A stretch of 64,000 nt of DNA from Paragonimus westermani (GCA_008508345.1 QNGE01000103.1:1-64000), one strand, 5' to 3'; positions 1 to 10,399 are shown, counted from the first letter of the stretch. A program made the numbers and translations. Notes: a model not told the origin generated them from the letters alone.

Positions 1-306
1 GTTGCTACCCAAGTAGCAAAAATCCCCGCAGCCATTCACAGTGTCTCCAGCGATGCGAATTTCGGGTGGAGGTACACAAGCAGCACCTCCACCAGGAGAA
101 GACTGAAAAAACGAAAACGTCTTACTTGTGTTGATGTCCAATCCAAACTTCGATGCTGCCGAAGCGAAGGCTGTTGTCAAACGTTGCTGTTCTTCTTCAC
201 TCTGTGCCTACAATGCGCTGTCATCTGCGAACAGAAACATGCGCATGGTTGCGGCGCCAAATCGTCGGATTTTCAACAGCCGTCCGTCCGTTATTCTACT
301 CCAATG
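1..306 (-). pseudogene. Truncated RTE-type reverse transcriptase fragment running off the left edge
   Basis: This stretch aligns closely, base by base, with 36789-37100 inside the full-length RTE-like element. It corresponds to roughly residues 714-818 of that protein, which is the RT palm region. Read on the minus strand it contains the LFADDS catalytic motif (near 220-240), so the polymerase active site is still legible. Relative to the complete copy there are small deletions (for example about 18 bases after the FADD-encoding part) and substitutions that break the frame. Similarity fades at about 306 on the 5' side of the element, so the copy is truncated there; its 3' part lies outside the window. 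It is a non-functional remnant. The family call rests on the strong match to the intact copy. Confidence 0.85.
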
Positions 307-841
307 CGCACACACAATATCTCCCCAACAGGATTGCCGAATGCAGGAAATCACCGCAGTAGAAACGCAAAGCCAAAAAACTCGAGCACATCAAGCTCGT
401 GACCTGGGTCCTATTTGTATACTTTATTCAAAGCAGCCGGAAGGGGCCGAACGCAAAGCCAACTAGGTTTGTTGGGGGGCTATATTGGCCTACCAGAAAA
501 ACCTGGCTAAGCGAGCCAGCTAAAACCGAGAGGAGTATGTTACAGTCCAGAACTTTCCGCCCGGTGTCAATCAACTGTTGAGTGCTCTAACTAGTGGATA
601 AGGTGACCAGGTGTTGCTGCAGGTTATGAAAAGAATCATGGATAGGATTGTTGCGAATCAATTCTCGTTGACATTGTGTCTGTCTTGATAATGAGGATAG
701 TAGCAACAGTTGGTCATGGTCAGCGTCACAAGAAAAGCCGGCCCAGGAGGCGTCCGTTTGGGAACCCTACGACCAATGATTTTTGTCTCAGCTGTTTCAT
801 TAGCTTAATGAGTTGATGAGTTCACTGATATATCCCACGCG
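307..841. other. No recognisable gene
   Basis: Only short overlapping open frames occur here, with no domain I recognise. It lies between the RTE fragment and an (ATT)n-tailed repeat and could be more decayed mobile DNA. Confidence 0.5.
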
Positions 842-1723
842 AGAAAACATCACACCCCTCCCGGACGCTTAAAATTCCGCAGTGGTTGGGCACATCGCGA
901 GCTCCTTGAAATTCTTAGGAATTTGAGCGACGAATGACGTCCAGTCGAGAGGTTCATGCTTTCCCCGCGGAAGTATGTGCGTCCCCACCTCGCCCACAGC
1001 ATGAAAAAATTTTCTGAGCAATTTTTCTGAATTAACTAAATGGAATAATGATGAACTTCTTCGCCAATACACCCTCTCCATCCTCCAACTACTATAACAT
1101 GCAGGCCAGCCGACTCTACTCTGGATGCCTGTGACTGCGTGTACCAACCTTCGGGAAACGTGGCCGCACCAGGGGACAACGCTCTTCCGAAGTTGGGGTT
1201 CGAACAACTGTTCTGAAAAGAGAAACAATACGAAAAAACATGAGCCGAAGGCCCAGTAGGCCATGCACACGACTTACACAAACGAAAGAAAAGACGGCAC
1301 CGACGACACAGCAGCACGTCCCGTCACACAACTCGGATTCAATTCGTGCGCGCTCGCTGGTTTCGGTTGCGCGTTACACTACTGTTTATTTGGCACGACC
1401 TTGAGCATCAGGTCAGCGATCACCTTGCGGAGTCCAAATTGATGTAACAAATCAATTATTTTATCGATTTGTGCAGACCCCAAGCACTACCTTCTCAGAA
1501 TTATGAAGCTCGAAGTTTCCTGCCTAAAATTGAATTTTCCCTTCATATAATGTCTGTTTTTGTCTGTTTTGTTGCTCTACTCACATAGCTGATCCGTTTT
1601 ACAATTGTCAAATTTGGTGTTCAATCATGTATATGCTTAAAAATCATTACGTTGATCACGCTTTCCTGAGCGTGTTTCTCACACATGCGTTGAGAAATAT
1701 ACCATTATTATTATTCTTTAAAA
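842..1723 (+). repeat. (ATT)n-tailed interspersed repeat, copy 1
   Basis: The ends of this block (about 842-1090 and 1390-1723) are matched, in inverted orientation, by 12019-12600, and its last 75 bases again by 26766-26841. All three copies end in the same short TAA/ATT microsatellite, which is the usual look of the 3' end of a non-LTR retrotransposon or a SINE. The sense strand here is therefore probably plus. Copy 1 has about 300 extra bases (about 1091-1390) absent from the 12 kb copy, and part of that extra piece (about 1225-1390) resembles 41500-41665. I find no convincing protein; the longest open frames (minus strand, 869-1331) look spurious. Class is uncertain: a 3' UTR of a CR1/RTE-type element or a SINE would both fit. 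Confidence 0.75.
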
Positions 1724-2776
1724 GAAGACAATTTAACCGAAGGAGGCAACATGGCCGCCATCAGATGGACGCAGTGGTGTGATAACAGGTAGCAGGCTTC
1801 GATTTATAGGTCCGCTGGCGTCACGCAAGTTATTCAGAAGGTGATATAGCGGAAATTGGTGAGTTAAATTGCTCAATATGTCAAACATAATGAAAAGTGT
1901 CACGCACCAAAATGGCATTTTAGGTGAACGATCCCGTTTGCGGAACCTAGTGAAAGGCTAACAGAGGAGAACACTGTTATTTGGTGGTTAGAATTTAGGA
2001 ATATCTACCCCGAAACATCTCGTCGAAATCTGGTGCTGAAATGAAACGTCCTCGTAGTATTTCCTGAGGCCTACCTACGGATGAAAGCTTTCATATAGGC
2101 TGCGTTTCTGTTTGCAGAAGGATGGTCCCAAGTCGTGCGTTGTGCATGGTGCCATTAGCGTTTGGCAGTAATCATTTCATTTCAGCCAAACTGAATATGT
2201 TTCGGTTCATTCTCCGAAACGAAGCGGCCAAAGCAGTATTTTTCAGTCTGTTTCACTAGAAAGCGTCTTTGGGAGTCAACTACAATAAGGGGGAGGTAGA
2301 ATTTCACAATAATGTAAGGCCAAAAGGAATGTAGAGAGAACAAAATTTGGGAGTGAACATCTCACCAGAGAAGCTGGGTTGTTGCAAGCTCACCGATAGT
2401 AAAGCCCCGCAAAAATTCAACAGTATAAAAAGTCGGGGGCAAATTGGGAAATCAAAAATAATACTCACTACAGGAACAGAGAAAAAGGGTTAAAATTATA
2501 AACAGCGACGGGAGAAATAGCGGTGATAAGTGGGGAACGGTGAAATTTACCAAGAAAATAGAACGAAGATACCCAAACTTACGAGAATACACTTTCAACG
2601 CATAAACAGGCTGACCTGAAATAAATTCTTCATACGTTTCCGAAAAGCGAATTAGTAAGTAGCCTCACCCATGAGTTTCCGAGAAAGGTTGCCATATACT
2701 GGACTGAAAATAAACCTAGTTCACATAGTCTCAACAAAACTGCGACCGGATCACACATCATGTTTGACTCAAATAC
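1724..2776. other. No recognisable gene
   Basis: A/T-rich sequence with short open frames only. No domain, tRNA-like or repeat signature was recognised. The last 30 or so bases before 2777 show weak similarity to the outer flank of the right inverted-repeat arm. Confidence 0.5.
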
Positions 2777-4993
2777 CCATACCGGTGGCACCTACAATAC
2801 CATCTTGTACGAAAGTCTGGGGAACCAGGGTAGTTTCGAGTAGTCTTCGACTCCATTGTTAGTATCATGGACTGTTCCCAAATGGCAGGTTATGTCGATA
2901 TCTGGAGGTGACTACAAGTCTACTAGGCGTAGTGCTGCGATTCCTCCCAGAGAAAGTGACAGTTTCGGAGGATACTGGAGGAGCGTTTCCGAAGTTACGC
3001 ACCCCCGCCCGCGATCGGGGCATATTTTGCTCTCTGAGGTAGCCCAAATATGTCTTCACACGAGGCTTTTGGGAGTATCAAATCAAGCCTCATCACTTCG
3101 ACTCTGCCTCCGGCCATTTTTTCTGGTTTCACACTGTCCGTTGGACCTTAGATATCCGTGGATATGCGTGGATTTTTCGTTTGCAATATATCCCGAAGTG
3201 ATCGTTTTGTTGGTATTTCTGACATCAAGGCAACCAAATTTTGCGACGTATCTGAAACGAGGGGCGTCCGATCGAGAAACCTAGTTTTTAGTGAACGAAA
3301 GGTGCGAGCACCGTTACAGGCCTAGGGGCTCTTATCAACCTAGGCAGACATGAAATCCAAATCACTGTCATCACAACGTGCTTCTGTACCCAACGAGACA
3401 AGGAAAGTGTGGGCTCTCGCTCGAGTATTTGAATTTCAGAAACAGCGATGGCTCTGTGTGTACCTCTGTATCCGTGTCTTTGTACCTCTCCGTTATGCGA
3501 CTCTTTCGGTTCCTCTCTCAGTGGCTAATACCGTTCTGGTGTAGGACGATAGATTATGCTTGAAAGATCAAACGGGTGGCCAGCCCGGTTGGCAAGTCAA
3601 AAATCTGTCGCTGACTACCGAGTCCCACGCTTTACCTCGTTCTTGAAGGCCACTGTGAGAGAGCTCTCAGCAGCACATTATTTTGTTGCTCCGAAAGAAG
3701 TTGTAGAGCAGCAATGTATGGCCGCTGTACCCCCAAACGTTGATGATAGACACAGTGTGCCACTTCTTATTACAGATGCAATTGCACCACCCGAAACAGT
3801 ACCCATTCTGCGGTTGGACTTGATGGCAGCTGCTCTGGCCATGACACCACACATAACCTTCTTCGGAACAGGTGCTCCTAGATTGTTATTTTTGGCAGAT
3901 TCTGCGGTTGCCCACTGCCATATACACAACGCAGCACCTCAGACTGTGCACGTTTGTAGCCAACCGTCTTGTTATGGTTTATCAAATTCCGCCCCCCGAT
4001 GACTGAAACGTGTACAACGTGTGTAAGACTCCGCTGACTTGCCTTACCGTGGTGTCACAACCAGACTGTCAATGGACGAGCGACTGAAAGCCCCCAACAC
4101 TCAGTTTCATGGTTTGCGAATCTCGGATGTACCACAGGGCACAGTAATATCAAAATACAAAAACCATCAACTCACGTGCACCTTGCTGTAAATGCAAACG
4201 ATCTGATTAGTCTGAATGATCGGCGTCCAACCTTGGATCGCTTGTTCGAAGCCGTCGATTAACTCGTCGCTTCTAGTAGCATATTGTGAGAATTCATGAG
4301 AGGCGCTCAATATTAATCTGACGATCGGTCCATCGGTTTTAGGGGGATCAAAGTGGCGCGGTGGATTTGATTAGAACCACACGGTTGGAGGGCTTCACCA
4401 AGGCAGCAACCTTAATATCAAGACAGTCTGGCTGTGATAGTCCCCGTTCACTGTCTTAGAGAGGTTCCCTATATAAACTATTTCGCCTTAAGTGAGGGTG
4501 TCACACAAGCAGGTGGTCGATTGTACATATCGACTTACGACTTTCAGACCATGTACAGGCTGTTTCTCGAAGACCATCACACAATTGAGCTCATTATAAG
4601 ATCCCGTCAAGAAGCTGAGGATCACTGTGGTGGGTATGCAGTGCTATGTTCCACGAGGTAGCAGTTCGGATAATACACAGCGGTATTAAAATTGAAGGAA
4701 ACACGGGGTCGTGCTTATTTTGCAGTCGTCACTGCACTTTAATCCAAAAGCAACCAGTGGCCCCTCTGTCATCTGGCTGACTGGACTCAGGCTGACGCCA
4801 TTTCGCGAGCGTTGGCGTGGACTGCTTTCAGCTCTTTTCCACAGAGAGGCAGGACTGCTTAAAAAAGATATCGACTACTAGTTACGTGCTCACAATCCCG
4901 AGCTTTGTGCATCGAGCCGACGCATTCGTTGAGTGCTGAGTTGTTTCTCATGGCTGTCGCGGTTTAGTGGATGTCGGACAGGTCAAAGACTAG
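2777..4993 (+). repeat. Left arm of a 2.2 kb near-perfect inverted repeat
   Basis: This block is the reverse complement of 20558-22773. Over most of its length the coordinates add to a constant 25550. I could find only one substitution (base 3008 here against 22542) and one single-base indel (in the T run at 4973-4975). The match stops abruptly after position 4993. At the outer end it frays over about 15 bases near 2777. The sequence is a decayed BEL/Pao pol fragment read on the plus strand. The arms are separated by about 15.6 kb. Confidence 0.97.
3556..4661 (+). pseudogene. BEL/Pao pol remnant: RNase H region and integrase zinc-binding region (left copy)
   Basis: Two open stretches (3556-4002, 148 codons; 4434-4661, 75 codons) sit in the left arm. 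The first contains VPILRLDLMAAALA, which resembles the highly conserved IPRLEL-[QM]AA motif of the BEL/Pao RNase H domain. The second reads through VTQAGGRLYIS, then DHHTIELIIRSRQEAEDHCGG, matching the 'GGRL...HH.T.LIIR..H...H.G' layout of the BEL/Pao integrase zinc-binding domain, with the expected histidine positions partly lost. Stops and frameshifts separate the pieces, so no protein can be made. The downstream integrase core is absent in this copy because the arm ends at 4993 against a gypsy element in the opposite orientation. Family assignment is inferred from these motifs. Confidence 0.65.
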
Positions 4994-5035
4994 GTCGTGC
5001 AAATATTGGACGGCATTCAGAGTTCCACGCCAACA

Positions 5036-5386
5036 TTAGGCAGTGGGGTGTTCATTTGTAGACAGATGAACACAACGGCGATAAGGTAGTACGCACTTTA
5101 GGATAGCCAGATCACAGTCGAGCAGTAACTGAAAAATTGACTGGTTTGTTCTCTTGCCCTGCTCTTTGGTTTGTGGATGGTAGGGGGTCGTTTGGGTTTT
5201 GTCGATTCCCAGGATCGGAGAGATCTCTTGCAATAACACACTCCTAATACTGAACCCCTGGTCATAGTGCAGCTGCTCCGGCGCTCCCCATTGGCACAGC
5301 CAGTGCTCAACGATTGCACTGCCAACCGTTTTCGCATCAATGGGAGAAAAGAGTACTGCTTCACACCATTTTGTTAAATAGTGCAC
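5036..5386 (-). pseudogene. Ty3/gypsy integrase core fragment
   Basis: The 116-codon frame begins in the LTKWCEA block of the DDE integrase core, includes YDQGFSIRS (second catalytic aspartate region, normally H-x-D-x-G-x-F) and GIDKTQTTPYHPQT, the conserved strand before the third acidic residue. Where family members have G-Q-V/A-E-R-x-N, this copy reads EQGKRTNQS, so the catalytic glutamate is replaced by lysine. The N-terminal zinc finger and first aspartate are missing or out of frame. This is enough to assign the family with confidence and to say that it is inactive. The neighbouring RNase H lies about 700 bases upstream on the same strand. Confidence 0.85.
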
Positions 5387-6103
5387 CGACGCAAGTGCAT
5401 GCCGTTTGCCTATTAACGTCTTCGTTAGGTTGGCAGTAATGAATACACCAACTAAATCATCTGGTTAGCGAGTTTGTACTGGTTGAAGTTGGGCCTTCTG
5501 TTTGTTCTTGGGGTTTTTGAAACTGCTATATTGTTCACATTGATAGAAAAGTTTACCACATCACGACGCAAAAGTTGCCACTAAAGGCGCTCTCTGGCTG
5601 CGGCTTCCAGTTCGTTTATTTTGGCGTGCCATAGCTATCGATGGAGTTCGTCCAAAAACTTGTATACTGCTGATCGCATACTACTGAACGTGAAACAGAA
5701 CACCCTCGTTCGGCACCAGATGTTCCCAAACTGCTCATGGGCAGCGAATTTCGTAACTTTCCCCTTCCATCCCTTTACTTGTGGGCTCACTTTTCTACTT
5801 CCGTTGTCACTCGTAAATGACAGCAGTTTTGGTGCCGGACGCTTGGGCCATCTGCCATCGTCCATATTCTACGCCTTGCAGTGTGACTAGTGTTACGTGT
5901 TGCGTACTAAAAGACGGGCAGTCTCCATGACCACGCACGGGCCTTCCGGATAACCCATTTGCGTTGGCGCGACTTCCTCCAGCTCGATGTTCACAGATGA
6001 AGTCATATCACTGAAGAGTCCTCCGTCATCGCTTAATTTGGCCCCCCGCGTCCTCGAAGTTCTGAATCTAACGGAGAAAGTGGTGGTCAGTGCAAAAGTT
6101 AAG

Positions 6104-6325
6104 CTACCTGCCTAATAAGCAGTGCCGGGACTGTTTTACAAAGAAAATCGGGAGTTGCGTCTCCTTTCTGGTCGTACAATAATCTTGTTTATTCTTGTTG
6201 AGAGCGCGGCTTCCGTAAGCAATCACTGTCTTATATCCATCAGCATCTTTTTGCGATAATACCGTCTTGATGCAATGGTCAGCAGCATCAGTATTCAAGA
6301 TGTAACCGCCGACTGCAGGCGACAA
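6104..6325 (-). pseudogene. Ty3/gypsy RNase H (RT-linked) fragment
   Basis: The frame shows LNTDAADHCIKTVLSQKDADG, then TVIAYGSRALNKNKQDYCTTRKE and RHCLLGR. These are the hallmark blocks of the RT-associated RNase H of Ty3/gypsy elements (TDAS-x-x-x-GAVLSQ, YASR-x-L, NY-x-TT-E/K-E, R-H-Y-L-x-G). The first aspartate is kept. It lies between RT and integrase in the expected order. Flanking stops make it non-functional. Confidence 0.88.
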
Positions 6326-6613
6326 GTCCGATAGCTACAAGACCGACGCATAGCACAACGAACGTCAGAGGGCTCCAAACGCTGCTTCATATTCTCCGGA
6401 CCATTCAAACTTTCGGTTTCTCCTCAGGTAGGTGTGTAGCGAGCTGACGGTACGCGCTAATCTCGGTACGAACCTTCTGTATTACGAGACGAAGACCAGA
6501 AAACTACGCACCCCCTCAGTGCTTCCTGGGATATGCCAGGTCATTACCTACTCCACTTTCTTCAGAACTGTTCAACTGACGCCCCCAGAAATCACCTGTT
6601 ACTTACTTTGGCA

Positions 6614-7408
6614 TTAGATTACACTTGGCGGGGTTGGGCGCAAGGCCCACTTGCGATGGCTTTCAAAGAGGATGGTTGGATTTCTAAGGTGCTCCTTGTT
6701 TGTTCCCTCGTAGACGATGACATCATCTAAGTAAACGGGGCAACAATAGAGATCAAGGTCACTCACTGCCCACAGTGTTAGATGTTGGAACGTGACGGGG
6801 GCACTTGATAACCCAAAGAGAATTGTTTGAAACTCATACAGACCTGTGGTTACCAAGGACGCCGTCTTAGCCCTGTCCCACTCCTTTACCTCTAACTACC
6901 ACTAGCCTGAGGCTGACTCCAGCGCGCTGAAGTAGGTGGAACTACCCAGAGCGCCAAACAACTCACCGATGCTGAGTAAGGGAAACGCATCTTCAACGGT
7001 GACCGTTGATTAACTTCCTGTATTCAACGCTTAGTCGCAGACTACCGTTTTCCTCCTGTACCGACACCACAGGAGAGGACCATAGACAGTACGACGTCTG
7101 AATTACATTGCTCTGAAGCACCTTATTAATGAATATGAACATCTCTTCCTTTAGGCCACTGGGATTCGCCTGTACGGCGTCTTCATCGGAGGGGCTTTTC
7201 CTGTGTCTACCTTGTGTGTCAGTGCATTCGCCCGCCTCAGGTCCTTTTTACTACGGGCAAACGCGTCAACGTGATCAAGAATTACTTTCTCCAACTTATT
7301 TGGGCTTTGGGTAACAACAGCAACACGAGACCTTAAGTAACGCTTTGGCTTGTGACACGGTACCCACTGGAGACACTCACGGGGTGAACTCCTAGCCCTT
7401 ATGGTCAT
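6614..7408 (-). pseudogene. Ty3/gypsy reverse transcriptase fragments
   Basis: Two open stretches, 7151-7408 and 6614-6856 on the minus strand, cover parts of the RT. The first has HVDAFARSKKDLRRA and HKVDTGKAPPMKTPYRRIP, the region just ahead of the fingers where family members read D-x-F-A-x-x-x-x-D-L-G and H-x-I-D-T-G-x-A-x-P. The second has TTGLYEFQTILFGLSSAP and VYLDDVIVYE, the palm with the YLDD catalytic box intact. The intervening RT portion (about 6860-7150) is broken by stops. The copy is recognisable but defective. Confidence 0.9.
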
Positions 7409-7430
7409 GCATTGGCCTGAGGAGCACTGT

Positions 7431-7739
7431 CTATGGTGGTGTAACCAGCTGACGTTTTGCTAACTCTAGGCAACATCCACGACGGTTTGTAGTACCAATC
7501 CCGAATATGCAGCTAACTAGAAGGTTTGGGGCCACCACGAATTTGTGTCGGAGTATCTGGTCAGGTACCGCTAGCATGGGTATCACTGATCCTAGGGTAC
7601 TCGTGGACAAACGAACGGCGGTGGTTAGCTTTGACTTACACGGTTCTACTTTGTGGTTGCCCAGTCTCCTGACCGCACTTGATTTCATCAAGCTGCGGGC
7701 TGCCCCCACATCTAATAACCACACGATAGTAGTCTCCAA
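7431..7739 (-). pseudogene. Ty3/gypsy aspartic protease (retropepsin) fragment
   Basis: This 102-codon frame lies directly upstream of the RT on the same strand. It shows WLLDVGAARSLM, the position of the retropepsin active site, which normally reads L-[LI]-D-[TS]-G-A-x-x-S-[LF]; here the middle residue is valine. About 75 residues on, FVVAPNLLVSCIFGI resembles the conserved end of the fold (the I-[LI]-G-[MI]-D region). The order and spacing relative to RT support the assignment. It is probably inactive because of the DVG change and broken linkage. Confidence 0.7.
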
Positions 7740-8078
7740 TCGTTAACTCCGTGGCAAAAGTCGGAGTTAAACATGGACTAATCGCCGATGGAGTTTATGT
7801 TTTACTACAAATTCGCCCATCTTAAGCTATGGACCGCTGTCGCCGATGCGAAGTGTATGGCCGATCATTCCAACCGCGATAATAAGTTCCATATCCCGGC
7901 TGCGAGCGAAATTAGAGGGGGCCTCTGTACTCCGGATCTTGACCAAGGTACCATGTCTGACGATAAACAGATGAGTATTGTTCGTTGTGCAGAGTGAAGT
8001 ATGACACTGTCGTGGTCTCAAGAGCGCCGTCAACTCTGTCTACGTTTTCCTAAATGTTCAGAGCTGTGTTCAATGCTG

Positions 8079-8245
8079 CTGGCACACCTCCCGGTCTTAT
8101 TCCTTCGGGTTTACACTGGATATGTGGTGTGTTGGTGGAACTGCAATTGGTGCAGCGCAAGCCAGTTGCAGTGATGGCTAAGCGCAGGCGTCCTTTGGCT
8201 TCGGTCACTGTGACAGGCTAATCCGAATCGGATGCCGCCAACCGT
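8079..8245 (+). mobile_element. 167 bp RTE-like element tail inserted in gypsy 1 Gag
   Basis: These 167 bases match 35456-35622 in reverse complement with about two mismatches. There the sequence is the distal 3' untranslated part of the intact RTE-like element. A diverged copy of the same tail lies at 33083-33250. In all three places similarity ends at the same base on the element's 3' side (CCAACCGT here). That is what a severely 5'-truncated non-LTR insertion looks like. I could not identify a convincing target-site duplication. Confidence 0.75.
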
Positions 8246-8497
8246 GGGGGGGTGCAGCAAAAACTCACACCTGACACTCACGCTGGACACACCGGTGACC
8301 AATTGCTGTTGGACGGACTCGCCGTCAAAAGCCTGCTCAGCGAGGTATCGTGGGTCTAACACAAATACATCAACTCTCTCGCCTGCCTGTTGTCGTCTAC
8401 CACGAAACTGCTCCCTCCATTGCACTGACAGCCAGGGCGAGTCTAAGAATTGACGAAGCTCTTGGAAGGTCCTTTCACATATCACACTATCAATCAC
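8246..8497 (-). pseudogene. Ty3/gypsy Gag (capsid region) fragment
   Basis: The frame contains the segment FRGRRQQAGERVDVFVLDPR followed by YLAEQAF. This corresponds to the capsid signature of gypsy Gag proteins (F-x-x-R-x-Q-x-x-GE-x-V-x-x-F-x-x-x-L-R-x-L). It lies upstream of the protease on the same strand, as expected. At 8245 the frame runs into a recent 167 bp insertion, so the following nucleocapsid region is disrupted. Confidence 0.65.
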
Positions 8498-8669
8498 TTG
8501 ACTGTCGGAACCGTGTCGGACCTTCTCAAACCGTTTCTCACGTTTTCCCTAATTTAGTAGTCGTGTTACGTGTTCTTGATAAGCCGTTTCCGGCGAACAG
8601 TTCTTCTTACTTCTTACACGAATATCGTTTTCCAGCATGTTCAAGGTTACTCCGAGGAATCCATAGTGT

Positions 8670-8948
8670 TGTCATGCGCGACCAAGACCAGCTAGCACGC
8701 ACGGATCGAATTGGCAGTGGTACTCCCTACACGGTTGTTTCGTTCGCCTTTCAGACCACTACGTCAACGGTGTGCACGGGAATCTCGAATCAACGGACAG
8801 TCAGACAAACAACAAGGACACTTGTATGTAAAAGTAGCTTCCTTATTCTTTTGTGTCCGTATCCCTTTTTGCTATTCTAGTATCGCCGCGTGTTACGTAA
8901 TACATCTTGGGCCATAATCTCTGTCTGCTCTTCTGGTTGTATGTTACA
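8670..8948 (+). repeat. 5' LTR of Ty3/gypsy element 2 (probable)
   Basis: The 3' two thirds of this stretch (about 8697-8948) is repeated in direct orientation at 14974-15177, with an extra stretch of about 50 bases here. It can be read as starting TGTC and ending TTACA, as LTRs often do. It is followed by a TGG-starting sequence that could be a primer-binding site and then by gag-like sequence on the plus strand. The exact left boundary is uncertain. Confidence 0.65.
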
Positions 8949-8951
8949 AAT

Positions 8952-8969
8952 TGGTAACCCTGTGAGGAT
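8952..8969 (+). promoter_or_regulatory. Possible primer-binding site of gypsy 2
   Basis: Three bases after the proposed LTR end the sequence TGGTAACCCTGTGAGGAT begins. A TGG start just past the LTR is typical for a tRNA primer-binding site. I did not match it to a specific tRNA. Confidence 0.3.
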
Positions 8970-8974
8970 CCGAA

Positions 8975-9640
8975 ATGTCGAAATCCGTGAAGAAACCTAA
9001 AGAAAATTAACGTCCTGCTACTCCTTCCACCTTCGGAGACTTCGGTCATCTCATGCAAACACTGACAAGCACTCTAGAGGAACTATGGATGAGACCCACA
9101 ATAGCGGGGTTGTAAGTATCGATTCTACATCCCGACAAGTTTACTATGGAGACACTATCCCTGCTGGGAATATCAACTACGGGCCTGCCTCCGGAACTTC
9201 CCAGCAGAGTCTCACAACCGCCCCATCCAGAATTTGCTGAAAGGAGAGGCCCTCGATATTTTCGCTGAGCAAAAATTCCGGACAGCCCCGTCTCACATAA
9301 GACGTTTGCCAAGCTACGGCGCCTATTGGACACCCCCTTGCATCCAACTGTCTGCTGACAACAGTTCCATGCCCGTCGACAGCTGGAGGGGGAAACCGTC
9401 TAGTCGTTCACCCGCGAACTGCGGCACCTGGCCCACCGCGGACACGAGAATGAGTCCCCAGAGGGACTCCGGAAACGAATTATTGAACAGCTAGTGGAGG
9501 GGATCCGGCCAACGTATATAAATAGAGAGGTCCCAATTCATCCACACAGCGACCCTGAGGCCGCGGTGTGGTTGGCCGGGGACTTCGAGAAAGTCGAGGC
9601 AACCGCCGGCCGACCAGCACAATATTGCGTCGTGGCACGG
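8975..9640 (+). pseudogene. Gypsy 2 Gag remnant
   Basis: An ATG at 8975 opens MSKSVKKPKEN and then hits a stop; the frame afterwards continues in pieces. The second half (about 9300-9590) can be read as RRQLEGETV, FTRELRHLAHRG, then LRKRIIEQLVEGIRP. This resembles the gypsy Gag capsid end, in which R-x-Q-x-x-G-E-x-V is followed by a L-R-x-L-A helix and F-x-x-G-L. Near 9640 the sequence switches to RT without a protease, implying an internal deletion. Not functional. Confidence 0.6.
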
Positions 9641-10300
9641 GTGACCAGCCTGCGGAACAGACCCCCAACGCACAGGAAGCTCAACCAAGTGACAAAGAAA
9701 GAAGCTTTTCTGTTACCAAGAATTGGCGATCTGTTTGACGCTCTCGGCGCAGCGAAATATTTCAGTGCGTCAGACATAAAATCAGGCTATCGACGAGTGG
9801 AGGTCGAAGAAAACTAACCAGCTAAGACGGCCTTCGCCATACCGTCGGAACCTTGTGAATTCAAAGTCATGACCTTCAAACTATCAAGCGCACTTGCGAT
9901 ATTTCAACGCCCAATGCAGAAAGCATCACATGACTTGATTCCCAGAACATGACTAGTGCATCTAGATGACTTCATAATCCACAGAAAGTCGGAATGAGAG
10001 CATATGCGCAATTTGGAGTCCGTGTTTGACCGCCTGACGGAAGTCGGTTTAAAACTGAAGCCCTCAAAATGTCACTTCCTACTCAAAGAGTTGACATTCC
10101 TGGGACATGTAATCTCTGGGGCGGGCATCCGTACAGACCCAAGAAAGACGGTACAAATCCGAGCTTGGCCTACGCCGAAAGACGCAAACGAGCTGAGGAG
10201 CTTCCTAAGGCTAGCGTCTTATTATTGCCTCCTCATCAATGATTTCGCTCATATTTACACTGCCCTGACCAGACTACCACAAACTAATTAAGAATTCACG
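9640..10300 (+). pseudogene. Gypsy 2 reverse transcriptase remnant
   Basis: Recognisable blocks are LNQVTKKEAFLLPRIGDLFD and GAAKYFSASDIKSGY (9680-9800), the standard fingers and palm sequence of gypsy RTs. After a stop the palm reads FKLSSALAIFQRPM and LVHLDDFII (YLDD changed to HLDD), followed by GLKLKPSKCHFLLKELTFLG and GHVISGAGI (10050-10130). At least three stops interrupt the frame. Family certain; activity lost. Confidence 0.9.
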
Positions 10301-10399
10301 TGAACAGAAGAATGTGATTATGCTTTTAAATCACTGCGCGAAGCTCTGTGCACGGCGCCAGTGGCGGCATTTCCGGACCTGTCGCCGAAGGCCGGGTAG

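Larger units (their letters stand above)
4994..8669 (-). mobile_element. Decayed Ty3/gypsy retrotransposon 1 (minus strand)
   Basis: Reading right to left, the order is Gag (8497-8246), protease (7739-7431), RT (7408-6614), RNase H (6325-6104) and integrase (5386-5036). This protease-RT-RNase H-integrase order defines Ty3/gypsy (Metaviridae-type) elements. The domains are in different frames with stops between them, so the copy is dead. No 3' LTR is visible: the integrase end abuts the BEL/Pao inverted-repeat arm at 4993. No 5' LTR is visible either: the Gag end is followed by the LTR of the second gypsy element, which may have inserted into this one. A 167 bp RTE tail interrupts Gag at 8079-8245. 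Confidence 0.85.

Noticed and set aside
1150..1215. Possible tRNA-like A box and B box (TGGCCGCACC... and GGTTCGAAC)
   Set aside because: The B box resembles the consensus, but no cloverleaf could be drawn and the related copy at 41.5 kb lacks both boxes.
869..1331. Overlapping minus-strand frames of up to 133 codons in (ATT)n-tailed copy 1
   Set aside because: Three frames are open over the same bases, none shows a domain, and the corresponding piece at 41404-41651 keeps only loose similarity, as expected for a non-coding repeat.
3556..4002. The inverted-repeat frames as a new conserved gene pair
   Set aside because: The identical proteins at 3556-4002 and 21548-21994 are explained by the recent inverted duplication, and their motifs fit a dead BEL/Pao pol.
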